Shown piece by piece: positions 20,867 through 30,700 of a DNA stretch of 64,000 nucleotides (within the stretch, counting starts at the first letter, position 1; each line of letters opens with the position of its first letter). Source of the stretch: Macrosoma leucophasiata (taxonomy: Eukaryota > Arthropoda > Insecta > Lepidoptera > Hedylidae); assembly GCA_036365455.1 (NCBI GenBank), contig JAWQUS010000013.1:15172001-15236000 (forward strand), given 5' to 3'. A program made the position numbers and the translations under genes. The notes under the pieces are model-generated. The model did not search any database, was not told the DNA's origin, and saw only the letters and a program-made list of their open reading frames with translations.

Positions 20867-21960
20867 TTTATCACGTATTGTCGGCGACGTGATGCGCGGC
20901 TTATCGGCAGGCAGTTGTCTCCGGAATTTGCGGAACACGACTCCCTGCGGCCAGAACTCTTCCTTCAAAAAAGTCGGTAGATGTTGAGTCGGTACTCTTA
21001 CCACAAAGGAATTAAAGTTCACTTTATGGCGAGATTCCAATCGCTCGACTCTAAGCGTGAATCTGGTCTTTATTTGGATGTAGTCCACCACCTCTTCAAC
21101 TTTTGTCGACCAATGCAATCGGGACACGCACAACGGCGTCGATGGTGTAGCTGGACGCAACAAATGTTTCGCCCCAGTCGGCGCCGTACCACAAAGATTG
21201 CGGTTGACGGGCTTTCTTCTCTTTCTCTGCACCACCGTGAACCCTTCCTCGTCACACCGACCCTTACGAGAACGCAAGGCTGCAGCAGGCTTCTTCTCCA
21301 AAGCTACAGGCCGCTTAGATGAAGGTGCGGCGGTAGCAGCGGCAGCTGCATATCCTCGCCGAGGAGTCGACGTGCAGCGTACGACGGCGGGGGGACAGGC
21401 GCAGCGGGGGCGGCAGGGGCGGTGGGGCGCGGGCGCGGCACATCGGGCGGCGTGACGACATTCGCCGGTGACGCATTCTTACTTTTGCGCCCCGCGTCTC
21501 AAGTTAACATTGCAGGCGTCGGTTGACATGCATACCGAACGTAATGAAATTAATTCGGCACGCAGATCACTGATGGTATTTTCCGACGTCTGTAATCTAA
21601 ACTGAACTGTTCCAAGTTATTCTTCAGGGTGTTGATATCTTTGAGCAACTTGGTCACGTCGACGTGGTCGAAAGTGACAGGAGGCAGCTTGTGCAACTGC
21701 TTCGCCACGTCGTCGGGATCGGTCTCCTTCAACAGTGAGATGATGTCTTGGAGACTTCGTTCCCCCTTTTCATCTCTTCTACGAGATGGCATCTGGTCAA
21801 GCTTGCCCAGCGTCTGGTAGAGCAGTACCTTGGCTGAGCAGATTTCCTCTTTTTTGAAGATAGACTTACTTATCTGAATAATGCTAACTTCGTCCATGGT
21901 GTCGATGACATGTTGGATGAACGCCAGTAGTTCGTTCGCTATAAGTTTTTCGGAACTCAT
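20867..21960 (-). pseudogene. Second, diverged ORF1-type retroelement gene (element 2)
   Basis: Two reading frames on the minus strand: 21960-21550 (MSSEKLIANELLAFIQHVID ... LHKLPPVTFDHVDVTKLLKD) and 21301-20864 (KGRCDEEGFTVVQRKRRKPV ... WPQGVVFRKF, stop at about 20866). Same order of motifs as element 1 but different sequence, so a related family. The middle (21300-21550) is very GC-rich and Pro-coding in a shifted frame, so the gene is broken there. No reverse transcriptase is present. Confidence 0.72.
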
Positions 21961-22078
21961 AGCGACGGAAACGTGCAGCGGCTAGAGCCGCGCAGCTCGC
22001 GAAATATGTTGTTATATTTCGTGCAGTGTGACGCGTCCGTATCTGAGCAAGCACTACACTGCACTGTTACCTACCACT

Positions 22079-22145
22079 AAAACTCGAGAACGGCCGATTT
22101 AACTAATTTAATCAAAATAAGTTAAATCGGCCGTTCTCGAGTTTT
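22079..22145. repeat. Perfect 26-bp inverted repeat (hairpin)
   Basis: Arms 22079-22104 and 22120-22145 (AAAACTCGAGAACGGCCGAT...) around a 15-base loop. Confidence 0.9.
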
Positions 22146-22247
22146 GAATGATTTTTGGAAGTCCAGGGAAGGTTTAAAAGGTGAGAAAAATTCGAATAAT
22201 TACCGGGAAAACCCTAAAAACAGCCCGTTTCTTTTTATCCATACAAA

Positions 22248-22558
22248 ACGTAACTTCACGCCTGTAATCCCCGAAGGGGTAGGCAGAGGTAAATGCATGC
22301 ATTCAATCATACATGCAAACACCCACGACTCGCCGGTTACGTTTTTGGCCCATGTAACAGGTGGCGAACCTGTTGCCATCTCCGGGCACATTACCAAACT
22401 CCGGGGTACTGGGAAACTTCCAGAAAATGGAAAAATCCCAATAGAAGCAGAGATAAAGGATTTTAAACCGTTATCTCTGATAGTCCCCGACCCGGGAATC
22501 GAACCCAGGACCTTCAGCGTAATAGTAGTGGCCTGCTACCACTACGCTACTGAGGCAG
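22248..22558 (-). repeat. Family B tRNA-derived SINE with 13-bp target duplication
   Basis: Flanked by TTATCCATACAAA (22235-22247 and 22559-22571). Reverse complement has A box TAGCGTAGTGGTAGCAGGCC and a GGTTCGATTCC B box. Confidence 0.95.
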
Positions 22559-22670
22559 TTATCCATACAAACTTTTTCTAACTTAAACGTTGAGTCAATT
22601 TGAGCTTTATTGCTATTAAATAACGTTCATATTAAATTACAAGCACTCACTGTTGTCTATAGCCCACATT

Positions 22671-24216
22671 GACGGTCAATTTTTCGTAAAACTTTTGTCA
22701 TAAAACTGTGGCGTCACTCCAAACGATTTACGCCAACTAGATTTCCCCATTAACGAACTGATGCTAATGTCAAATTCTCCGTTGCTAATGTCAAAATTAT
22801 CCGTCCGTCCGTCCGTGACAGACGGAGTGTAGTAGGAGAGTCTCATTTTCACAAATTATGTATTTCCGTTGCTGCTTTACATAGAGCAGACACACAGATG
22901 CACGGGCCACCGGCCACGACGGACCGGAGGGGAGTAGCCATATGCAGGCTTTGCAAGCCCAAATGGTCATATGCGTATAATAAAAACTAGTTGCAGCCAG
23001 ACTGCTCATTAGACTAAATCTAGCTGTGCGACTGAACTGACGTCCTGAATAATACCGATTTGCTCTGTTTCTTTGCTGCAAAAAGAAATCTGCCCCATCA
23101 AGTTTACAAAGAGATAGCGTTACCTTACAAATGTAAGTTAATTTTTAACACAAAATTATTATTTTATTCTTGAAAACTTAAAAATACGATAATATCGCTC
23201 GCGTTGTTTTGGACTGATGTAAACAACACAGACTGATAGATGTACTCTAAACGATACGCGGATCGGTCGAGCGACTGATCCGAGTTTGTTTTCGAGAAGC
23301 CGCTGTCTCCGAGATGTTTAAATGTGTGTGAAATTGTTTATGTATTTTGTTAAAGACAAGTTGTGAGTTTCGTGTGTGCGTCAATTCCCCCAAAAACTAA
23401 TTCCCCTCCGCAAAAAATGACAGACTGTTTTGCATCGGAAAGAAATGCTATGGCTTCTTCCCTCCGGTCGGCCGGTGGACCGTGTTGCTCTATGCCGCTA
23501 TAACAACAAATACAAAAAATAAAATATTAAGGGGGATTAGTGCCCGTACAATAAACGAGTTTATTTTGTATTTTTGTATGTTAACAAGTGGCAAACAAGC
23601 ATAATAATACTGTAGCCTTTAAACATCTACATGAGACTGTAGGTTTCAATGCAAATGCGTTGCCACTCCTGAGGTCTAAGGTATTATGCCTGTGGGCCGG
23701 AAAATACAAGGCCGTACATTACCACCTGACCGGAACACGATAGTGCTAAACACTACCATTTAGCGGCAAGTAGATTAGGTAATGCGGTGGTGCCTACGCC
23801 CGCGAGCCCCGTCACTGGAGCTCTGCCACCAGTTTAAAAATTTGTATTGTTCAGTGTTGTTGCTCAATATTAATAACAGAAAGAATGATTTCAAACTGAT
23901 TTTAATGAACTTTTTTTTGTAAGTAACAGGCCATCGGTGTCTTGTTCTTGTACAATATTGACATAATTATAAATTACAATAAATCCTGATTCTGATTCCG
24001 ATTCAAATATTTTTACTTTAAACAAATTAGCACACCATAATTAATTTGCAAGGATTCCCAAAAACCCGGCCTTCTATTAGAGACAATTACCTTAGACTTA
24101 GCATCAGTTCAATTTGACATTAGCATCAGTTCGTGAATGGGGAAATCTAGTTGGCGTAAATCGTTTGGAGTGACGCCACAGTTTTATGACAAAAGTTTTA
24201 CGAAAAATTGACCGTC
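22671..24216. mobile_element. Possible DNA element bounded by 106-bp inverted repeats
   Basis: 22671-22776 and 24111-24216 are nearly perfect reverse complements (GACGGTCAATTTTTCGTAAA...). The interior holds a family A copy and no transposase ORF. Flanks show no target duplication, so two opposite insertions of one repeat is the alternative. Confidence 0.5.
23575..23832 (-). repeat. Family A retroposon
   Basis: AACAAGTGGCAAACAAGCAT ... GAGCTCTGCCACCAG; near full length. Confidence 0.85.
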
Positions 24217-24284
24217 TATAAAATAAGTAGGAAAAAAAACTGCCAATTTTTTTTTTGACAGGACGAAGACAGTCGGGTCCTCTA

Positions 24285-24440
24285 GTCAATACATATAATA
24301 AAACAATGGTAATCGAGTGTATGTACATTCAATATTTTTCCAAAAAAACTGATAGGGGGCGAGAAATGAAGTGTAACGGAAACCAAAAAATCTATTTTAT
24401 CTGTGGGTCTGTCTGTCTAGTACGTTTTTATGCGGTTTTC
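24285..24440 (+). repeat. Helitron-like (family H) fragment
   Basis: TACATATAATAAAACAATGG and CTGATAGGGGGCGAGAAATG parallel the start of the 51621-52906 element. Confidence 0.5.
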
Positions 24441-24555
24441 ACAAATGGATTACATATAATTAAGAGCATTGTTAAGACTTGGTCAATTGAAAATTTACTT
24501 CAAGCACTGCTTCAAAACTTTTAAACAGAGTTGAATGCAGTTAACATAAACGTAT

Positions 24556-24947
24556 TTATTTTATTTAAAGAAAAATGGAAAGAACAATTTGACTTCAGGC
24601 AAGACTCGAACTCGCGGCCTACTGGGAATCTAGTCCAGCCGCTCTTCCAATTGAGCTACTGAAGTCCTGCAATATAAAACAGTTATTAAGGGTAAAAGCG
24701 ACTTCTTTATGATATTCAATAAACTGCAAAGTCTATTATATCGGTTGCCTAACTAGCATAGTTCGGCAATAGATGACGCTGCTGCTACCATAAAGCAATG
24801 CAATAAATGTGAAGGAAATATTTGACAAATCGGGAAGGACTTCAGTAGCTCAATTGGAAGAGCGGCTGGACTAGATTCCCAGTAGGCCGCGAGTTCGAGT
24901 CTCGCCTGAAGGCAATTTTTTCTTTCCATTTTTCTTTAAATAAAATA
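24556..24947. repeat. Family D: inverted pair of tRNA-like repeats
   Basis: Arms 24556-24668 and 24837-24947 are nearly identical reverse complements around 168 bases. Each arm holds a tRNA-like fold (GCTC/GAGC D arm, GCGAG-TTCGAGT-CTCGC T arm). The anticodon stem has a mismatch and no tRNA identity is convincing, so these are read as SINE-like pseudogenes. Confidence 0.8.
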
Positions 24948-25012
24948 TATTTCACAAGCATGTGTTAATACGAAATAATATAAAACAAATAAACGTATTT
25001 AATTAAGACTAG

Positions 25013-25097
25013 CTGTGGCTGCAATTTAACCGCTTAGAATTTAGCAAAATTATTGTTCAGTATCTACGCAGACGAAGTCGTGGGCACAACTAGTAAG
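25013..25097. repeat. Family H palindromic end cassette
   Basis: ACTAGCTGTGGCTGCAATTT ... GACGAAGTCGTGGGCACAAC-TAGT; one of four such cassettes. Confidence 0.6.
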
Positions 25098-25381
25098 ATA
25101 TTAAATCAAACAACATATTAAAAGTAAATCTAATTTAATAATTAAAATAAAAAAATATTTACAAAAAAGATCTTATAACTACCGGAGTATTGAATTGCAT
25201 TATGCATATAACGTGGTAACAGATGAGGCTAAGAACATCAAGGAGTCTGCCGATCAACAAAAGACGTTGAGATCCCACAGCCTGATTCCCAAACAGCATT
25301 ATGTCCACAAAATGCAATTAATGGCAAGGCTTAATAATTTAATCCAATAAATAAATTAATAAATAGATAATATAACTGGTC
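25098..25381 (-). other. Probable Skeletor 3' UTR/downstream region
   Basis: AT-rich. Minus-strand ATTAAA variants are at 25343-25338 and 25139-25134; no canonical AATAAA on the minus strand was seen nearby. The exact 3' end cannot be set. Confidence 0.4.
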
Positions 25382-27781
25382 TTACAAGAGCTTTATCCAC
25401 AGCGTTAATAATACTAAATGCGTCCATGTATACATCGATGTAGCGGAATTGTTAGGGTGTTGCTCAAAATCCACCTGATTTATTGTTTTACTCTCCACCT
25501 TGTCAACAACAGGTGGCTCTTCTACGTCACTGTGCTCAAATTGAGTTGTTTTTGTGTCCCTTTTTCGTCTTCTATTATCCTCATCTTCTGATTCGTCATC
25601 TTCGTATTCTTCTTCTTCTTCGTCAGTTTCTTTACTTTCAATTGTTTCTGTCACCTCGTGATTCTCACTGGCTTCAGCTTTTAAATCGTCTAATATGGTT
25701 TGGTCTGGTTTATGTAAAGCATTCACCAGTTTGAGGCGAGTAGTTCTTGTGTCCCGAAAATCTGGTGACTGTACTGTAGTTGTATCTTTCTTTATGTGTT
25801 CTGCGACTACTGGTGGTATATCCCCCTTAAATGGTCCGAATTGCGGCGTCCTTAACAGCAATTCTGTATTTGCTGGTAGTTTAGATGAAAAAATTTTCGG
25901 GTTCATTTTTTGTATATCTGGAACGCTAGTCAATGTAGCAGCAGATACAGTTTTCCCGTCATAAGTAGTAAACGTTTGTTCTGATGCAAGCCTTTGTGAA
26001 TGTTCTTTCGGTAATTTTGGGTCAGGAGGTAAGTATTGAGGACTGACTCTATCGGATTCCATTACCATATCTGACGGAACATCTTTCGCCATGTTTATTT
26101 TACTAAACAGAGCATTTAATTCACTCTCTGTTTTAACGTAGACTGGATGAGGTCTGTCTTCTTTGGCGTGGTTACTTGGAAACACTTCTTTAGTTCTATC
26201 ATTACTGGCCAGTAAATGGTCCGGTGGAGAAGGTATAAACATAGGTTCAAATGTTTCTGTTATTTTGTCGCTGGGTGGATATGCGTGATTCGAAATATAT
26301 TGCGGTGCTTCTTCATAATCTTCTTCTACGTCTGTATCTTCTCGTCGGTTGGCATTGACGCTCGCGCCTTCATAGTTAGCTATTCTATCTTCGGCTGCCA
26401 TTAGCGGTTCTCGGATAATTGGTTTGAATCCGCTTTCGATCACAATTGAACTTGGTTTAAATCCAGTATTAACTGCGGGCTCTAAACTTTCAGAGTCAAC
26501 TGATGACTGACCAATAAAATCAGAAGATTTCATTTGATTTTCGGTTGGATTTTGCTCATTGTTAGGTAAAGTATTGATAGGGGGATGATATTCAGGTACA
26601 GTTGTGGAAGGAACTCTTACAATGTGTTGTTTGGTTTGAGTCATTTGCTGATCTAGAGGCATAGGATTTTCCATTGGTTTTCCAAGAATAATTTGCCCGG
26701 GTTTACTAAACACTGTTTGAGGAGAACTATGTTGAATGATTGAATCACTGGATCCTGGTAGTGTTATTTGGCTTTTTACAACTTGATTAGCAATAATATC
26801 ACTCTTTCCCACGCTAAGTGTTTGACTTTGAGACGGTAATACTATGGTAGGGCCGGGCTTTCCCATTATAATAGATTGTACTGGCTGTGGCTGAGTCTGT
26901 ATTTTAGGTGCATGTTTCATAGGCATTTGATTGACGAACATGGGTTTGGGATGATGCATTGGCATATTTTTCATTGGTGGCATGTTTGGTGGAGGTGGTC
27001 CTGGTGGTCTGTTTGCAGATGGACCGCGGTTGTTAGAGTACTTCACAGGCTTTTTCGGTCCTATATGAGATCCGTGAGGATTTGGCATCGGTAAAGGATA
27101 GTTGCCATTAACCTTAGGGTACATAGGAGTGGGTCTACGTAGCTTGATTTCTGGAGGCAAGGGTCGTCGGAATGGAGGTCGCATGTTCATTAGTTTGTTG
27201 GGGGCGTTTGGACGCAACACAGCCTGCAATGTCTGCGGCTTTTGATTGGGCGGCAGTAAGTACGTATCGGGTATTTTCCCTGTTTCAACAACGTATTCCT
27301 CTCCATCTCTAATACCTTGCTCTGGCAAGTACTCTTTTACATCCTCATAAACTTGATACTGGGATAATTTTTGAGGCTGGTTTGTTATGTTCCTCTTCAT
27401 TTCTTCCTTCATTTGATCTTCTAGACTCTCAACGGCTTCGATGACTTCCTTTATTTGTACTTTAGATATCGGCAATTCAAACTCCTGTCCGCTCGCGTAC
27501 ACGTTCCTCTCCGGGTAATCTGCACCTGAGAGGCCGCCATCGCCTTTATCGCTACTGAAATCGTTATAATGCGGTTTCGTATTGATTATTTTCTCGACTT
27601 TCTTGCGTTGATCTAAAAAGTTAGTGTCCGGTTTAACTCGAGTAGATACCTGAATGGATTCTTCGCCAAGAAGGTCGGCGGGGAGGGCGACTGTCTCCAC
27701 AACGCGACTTTCTTCAGCTTCAGTCGCATCACACTCGTCTACCACGTTTATCTTCCAACCAAGATAACGGTGGGTGAAGCA
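25382..27781 (-). CDS. Skeletor: Skeletor terminal exon (800 codons incl. stop)
   Basis: Acceptor CCCTGTTCCAG; opens with [18 protein letters not shown], finishing the cupredoxin-like module. The rest is low complexity: a Pro/Met/His-rich stretch around 26880-27180 ([20 protein letters not shown]), Gln/Ser/Thr-rich segments, an acidic run ([17 protein letters not shown]) followed at once by RRRKRD, and the hydrophobic C-terminus [13 protein letters not shown] before TAA at 25384-25382. This matches the long Drosophila Skeletor isoform layout at the front; the low-complexity part is not expected to align across orders. Confidence 0.93.
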   Translation of the reverse strand, partial: CFTHRYLGWKINVVDECDATEAEESRVVETVALPADLLGEESIQVSTRVKPDTNFLDQRKKVEKIINTKPHYNDFSSDKGDGGLSGADYPERNVYASGQEFELPISKVQIKEVIEAVESLEDQMKEEMKRNITNQPQKLSQYQVYEDVKEYLPEQGIRDGEEYVVETGKIPDTYLLPPNQKPQTLQAVLRPNAPNKLMNMRPPFRRPLPPEIKLRRPTPMYPKVNGNYPLPMPNPHGSHIGPKKPVKYSNNRGPSANRPPGPPPPNMPPMKNMPMHHPKPMFVNQMPMKHAPKIQTQPQPVQSIIMGKPGPTIVLPSQSQTLSVGKSDIIANQVVKSQITLPGSSDSIIQHSSPQTVFSKPGQIILGKPMENPMPLDQQMTQTKQHIVRVPSTTVPEYHPPINTLPNNEQNPTENQMKSSDFIGQSSVDSESLEPAVNTGFKPSSIVIESGFKPIIREPLMAAEDRIANYEGASVNANRREDTDVEEDYEEAPQYISNHAYPPSDKITETFEPMFIPSPPDHLLASNDRTKEVFPSNHAKEDRPHPVYVKTESELNALFSKINMAKDVPSDMVMESDRVSPQYLPPDPKLPKEHSQRLASEQTFTTYDGKTVSAATLTSVPDIQKMNPKIFSSKLPANTELLLRTPQFGPFKGDIPPVVAEHIKKDTTTVQSPDFRDTRTTRLKLVNALHKPDQTILDDLKAEASENHEVTETIESKETDEEEEEYEDDESEDEDNRRRKRDTKTTQFEHSDVEEPPVVDKVESKTINQVDFEQHPNNSATSMYTWTHLVLLTLWIKLL

Positions 27782-30700
27782 CTGGAACAGGGAAAGTTAC
27801 ATGAATCTGCACTTTTACAAACAAATCTAAATAATACTTAGTCACCGTTTCATAATAACAATACACAGAGAAAACCTCATGCGATACAGAGAAGACGTGA
27901 AAAGCTGAAACAGAAAACAGAGAGTAAAGATTATATACAAAGCGAGATGTCGTAGGGTCATAGTAGATGTTGATATACAGAATGAATAAGGGAGATGTTT
28001 GAAAGTGAAGTATGATCAAAAGTGACATTCAGAGAAGAATAGTAGTTTATTTGTGAACTAATAATTTCTGTGAAATTCAACCGTGATCGATAATATCAAA
28101 TGTCTATGATTTATTGGAAATGTACCAGTTATTTTAGTATCACTGTTCCCCGTTATTCGGCAGAAATATACAACCTATTTCTAAATTTAACAACCAGACA
28201 GTGATTCAATTTATTCGAAACAGCCTCAACTGACCCATATTTGGACAGAGCTCAGCGTAACCTACATTAATGGTGTATTTAAATTCAATACGCAAACGGA
28301 TTGCTCTTTAAAAGCAATATAACAGAAGCGCATTTTAATGTCAACATTAATTACGTTGGTATGTTGAAATTTTGTCACGACACTCGTTATATTTGTACAA
28401 ACAAACATTTTCAGAATTGATTTGGGTTGTAATAAAAAGTGTGAGATTTGAATAACAATGTGGCCTCAATATGCCCGAATATTTTATGTCAATAAATAAT
28501 AACAGCTTGATGTGAGATTATTTTAGATGAGTCTCCAAATTAATATATTTTTTTACATACTATTAAGTTGCTGTTATAACATCTTATCAAATTGTGTACA
28601 GGATTGAAAAATATTGTGGATATCAAATAACTTCACTTTCTTGCATACTTAACCTTGCTTACTTCTTCCATGCGGTCTTCTAGTAACATGTTCTATTCTT
28701 TGGAACCTCTCGTTATGAACTTCTATTCTTTTATATTTAAAGCAAGTCTCGCACTCTTTTCTTTCAAATCTCTCATGTCACCCTCAACTTCAAGTCTTAA
28801 ATGATCTAAAAATGTACACTAAACCAACAAAGCTCACCTGATAATATACAGTGTCAGGTGTATTCCTATCTGGAGTCCAGGTGACGACGCCAGGGTTGCC
28901 TTCCTCGCAGACCAGGGTGAGGGAGCGCTGGTACGCTCCGAAGCTGGGGTACTCGTCAGCCTCTGGGCCGCTGGTGTCCGGGGTCCAGTTGCAGAGGCGG
29001 CCCACTCCGGTTGGCGTCAGCTCGCCGTTGCGGCTGCGACGGACACCAGCGTAGATTTCTATACCCTGTGATATTAAGTCCAATTTTGAATTTAAATTAA
29101 TGGACCTCAGGACATTTAGCTAAAATTCCATACAAACGCTTATTCTGGTTACCTATTACACTGACATCAATCACTATACGCGCACACAGAAATGCAGCAC
29201 GTAGGGTTATGACCAAAAACAATCGTGAAATAAGTCGTCGCACTGACTACTTAACAAAATTAACTAAAAATAGACCGCTATCTCGCCCGCTCGCAACCTC
29301 ACTGTTGAAGTTTATTCAACTGCCTCTCGAGGGGGATGATGGGTGAGGCGGGGAAATCGAGCGGGACGTTGAAGTGTCCATTTTATACGTAGTATTATTA
29401 CATAATATTTTCTGCTCAGGGCTTGGGTTCGAGTTTTGAGTCAGTGCGTAAGTATTCGTTTTATTGTTTCACAGAGACATAACCTCATGCCGGAGGCAGG
29501 ACTTGCAACGCATTCACATTGACATCTGGTTTCATATAGATGTTTATAGGCAACAGTATGACCTACAATTAATGTTATTTGCCACTTCATAGAATAAAAA
29601 AGTATTTTCAATAAAGGTTAGTTAAATTTAGTGGCCGGAACTTGCTATGATTCTTTGTGATCCTATATAAAAAGTTGCCTGGAAGAAGTCACTGCCTGAG
29701 CGATAAGGCCGCTTACTGTACGTATGTTATATGTTGTCCTTTTTAATACTTATATTTTAAAGAGGTAAAGTTTGTAACTTTGATTATTTGTTTGTTTGTT
29801 TGTAGAGGCTAATTTTCGGCAATACTGAACCGATCATGAAAAATCTTTCACAGTCACAAAACTACACTATTCAGAAGAGCTATAGGCTATATTTTATTAT
29901 GATAGTAGTAATTTAATAAGTACTTTTGTATATATTGTCTACATTTCATGCACGACAATAAATAAAGACAAATAACAACTTTACATAAAACACAAAACCA
30001 AATAATTCTACATGGGTACCTGTTTCTCAGCATCAGACTTGTGGAAGTACCCTCCAACAGGATCGTTGGTAATATAGAAGGGATGGTATCTCGCAGGGGT
30101 GTCGGGGTCGTTTCCTCCTTCCACCACGAAGGTGTACTTCTTCCCACGAACCACTGTGATCTCGGGGATGAGAAGACCATTGATGTACCAGGATATACCC
30201 CAACCCACGTGACCTGACAGAATAACAATTTTGTTTATGAATCTTACATTTAGTGTGTATATAAAAAAACTTGATCGAAGTTATGTCGAGTCCGAAACCA
30301 ACTTATTTTCTCGGGGGTTCGTTACAAAATTAGGGTTTGGGTATCTAATAGATTGACAATCTGAATGCATGATGTGATAAGAAAACATATTGAAAGAATA
30401 TACCAATGCAAACTTTGATTGAACCGAGCTCTTCAGTGGTTAGAATCGGTCGCGGTACGAAACGCCCCAAGACCCAACAAAACGCACAGAAGGTCTCGCT
30501 CTGTCTGTTCAAACTTTCAAAGTTGTATCATCATCAGAGGTTTGATGCTATACATACATACGCTAGGTCCGCCTTCATATCCCAAAGCTTCAATCGCAAA
30601 ATTACTCAAATAATAATATGATATTCATACCAGTAATAGCAGAGTATCCTTGCTTTCCGCCAGTAGGTCCCATCTGGGCATAGAATACGCCATCTGGAGG

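Larger units (their letters stand above)
20760..22145 (-). mobile_element. RT-less retroelement copy 2, convergent to copy 1
   Basis: Minus-strand unit ending in an AAATAAATAAAATAAAA-like tail at 20760-20785 and reaching at least 22060 on its 5' side, where a 26-bp inverted repeat (22079-22145) adjoins it. Whether that hairpin belongs to the element is uncertain. Confidence 0.6.

Noticed and set aside
24837..24914. Functional tRNA gene
   Set aside because: tRNA-like arms are present, but the anticodon stem has a mismatch, the apparent anticodon does not agree with the short variable loop, and an inverted twin lies next door; better explained as a tRNA-derived repeat.
25483..27094. Several plus-strand open frames (62-89 codons)
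   Set aside because: Antisense shadows of the 800-codon Skeletor exon.
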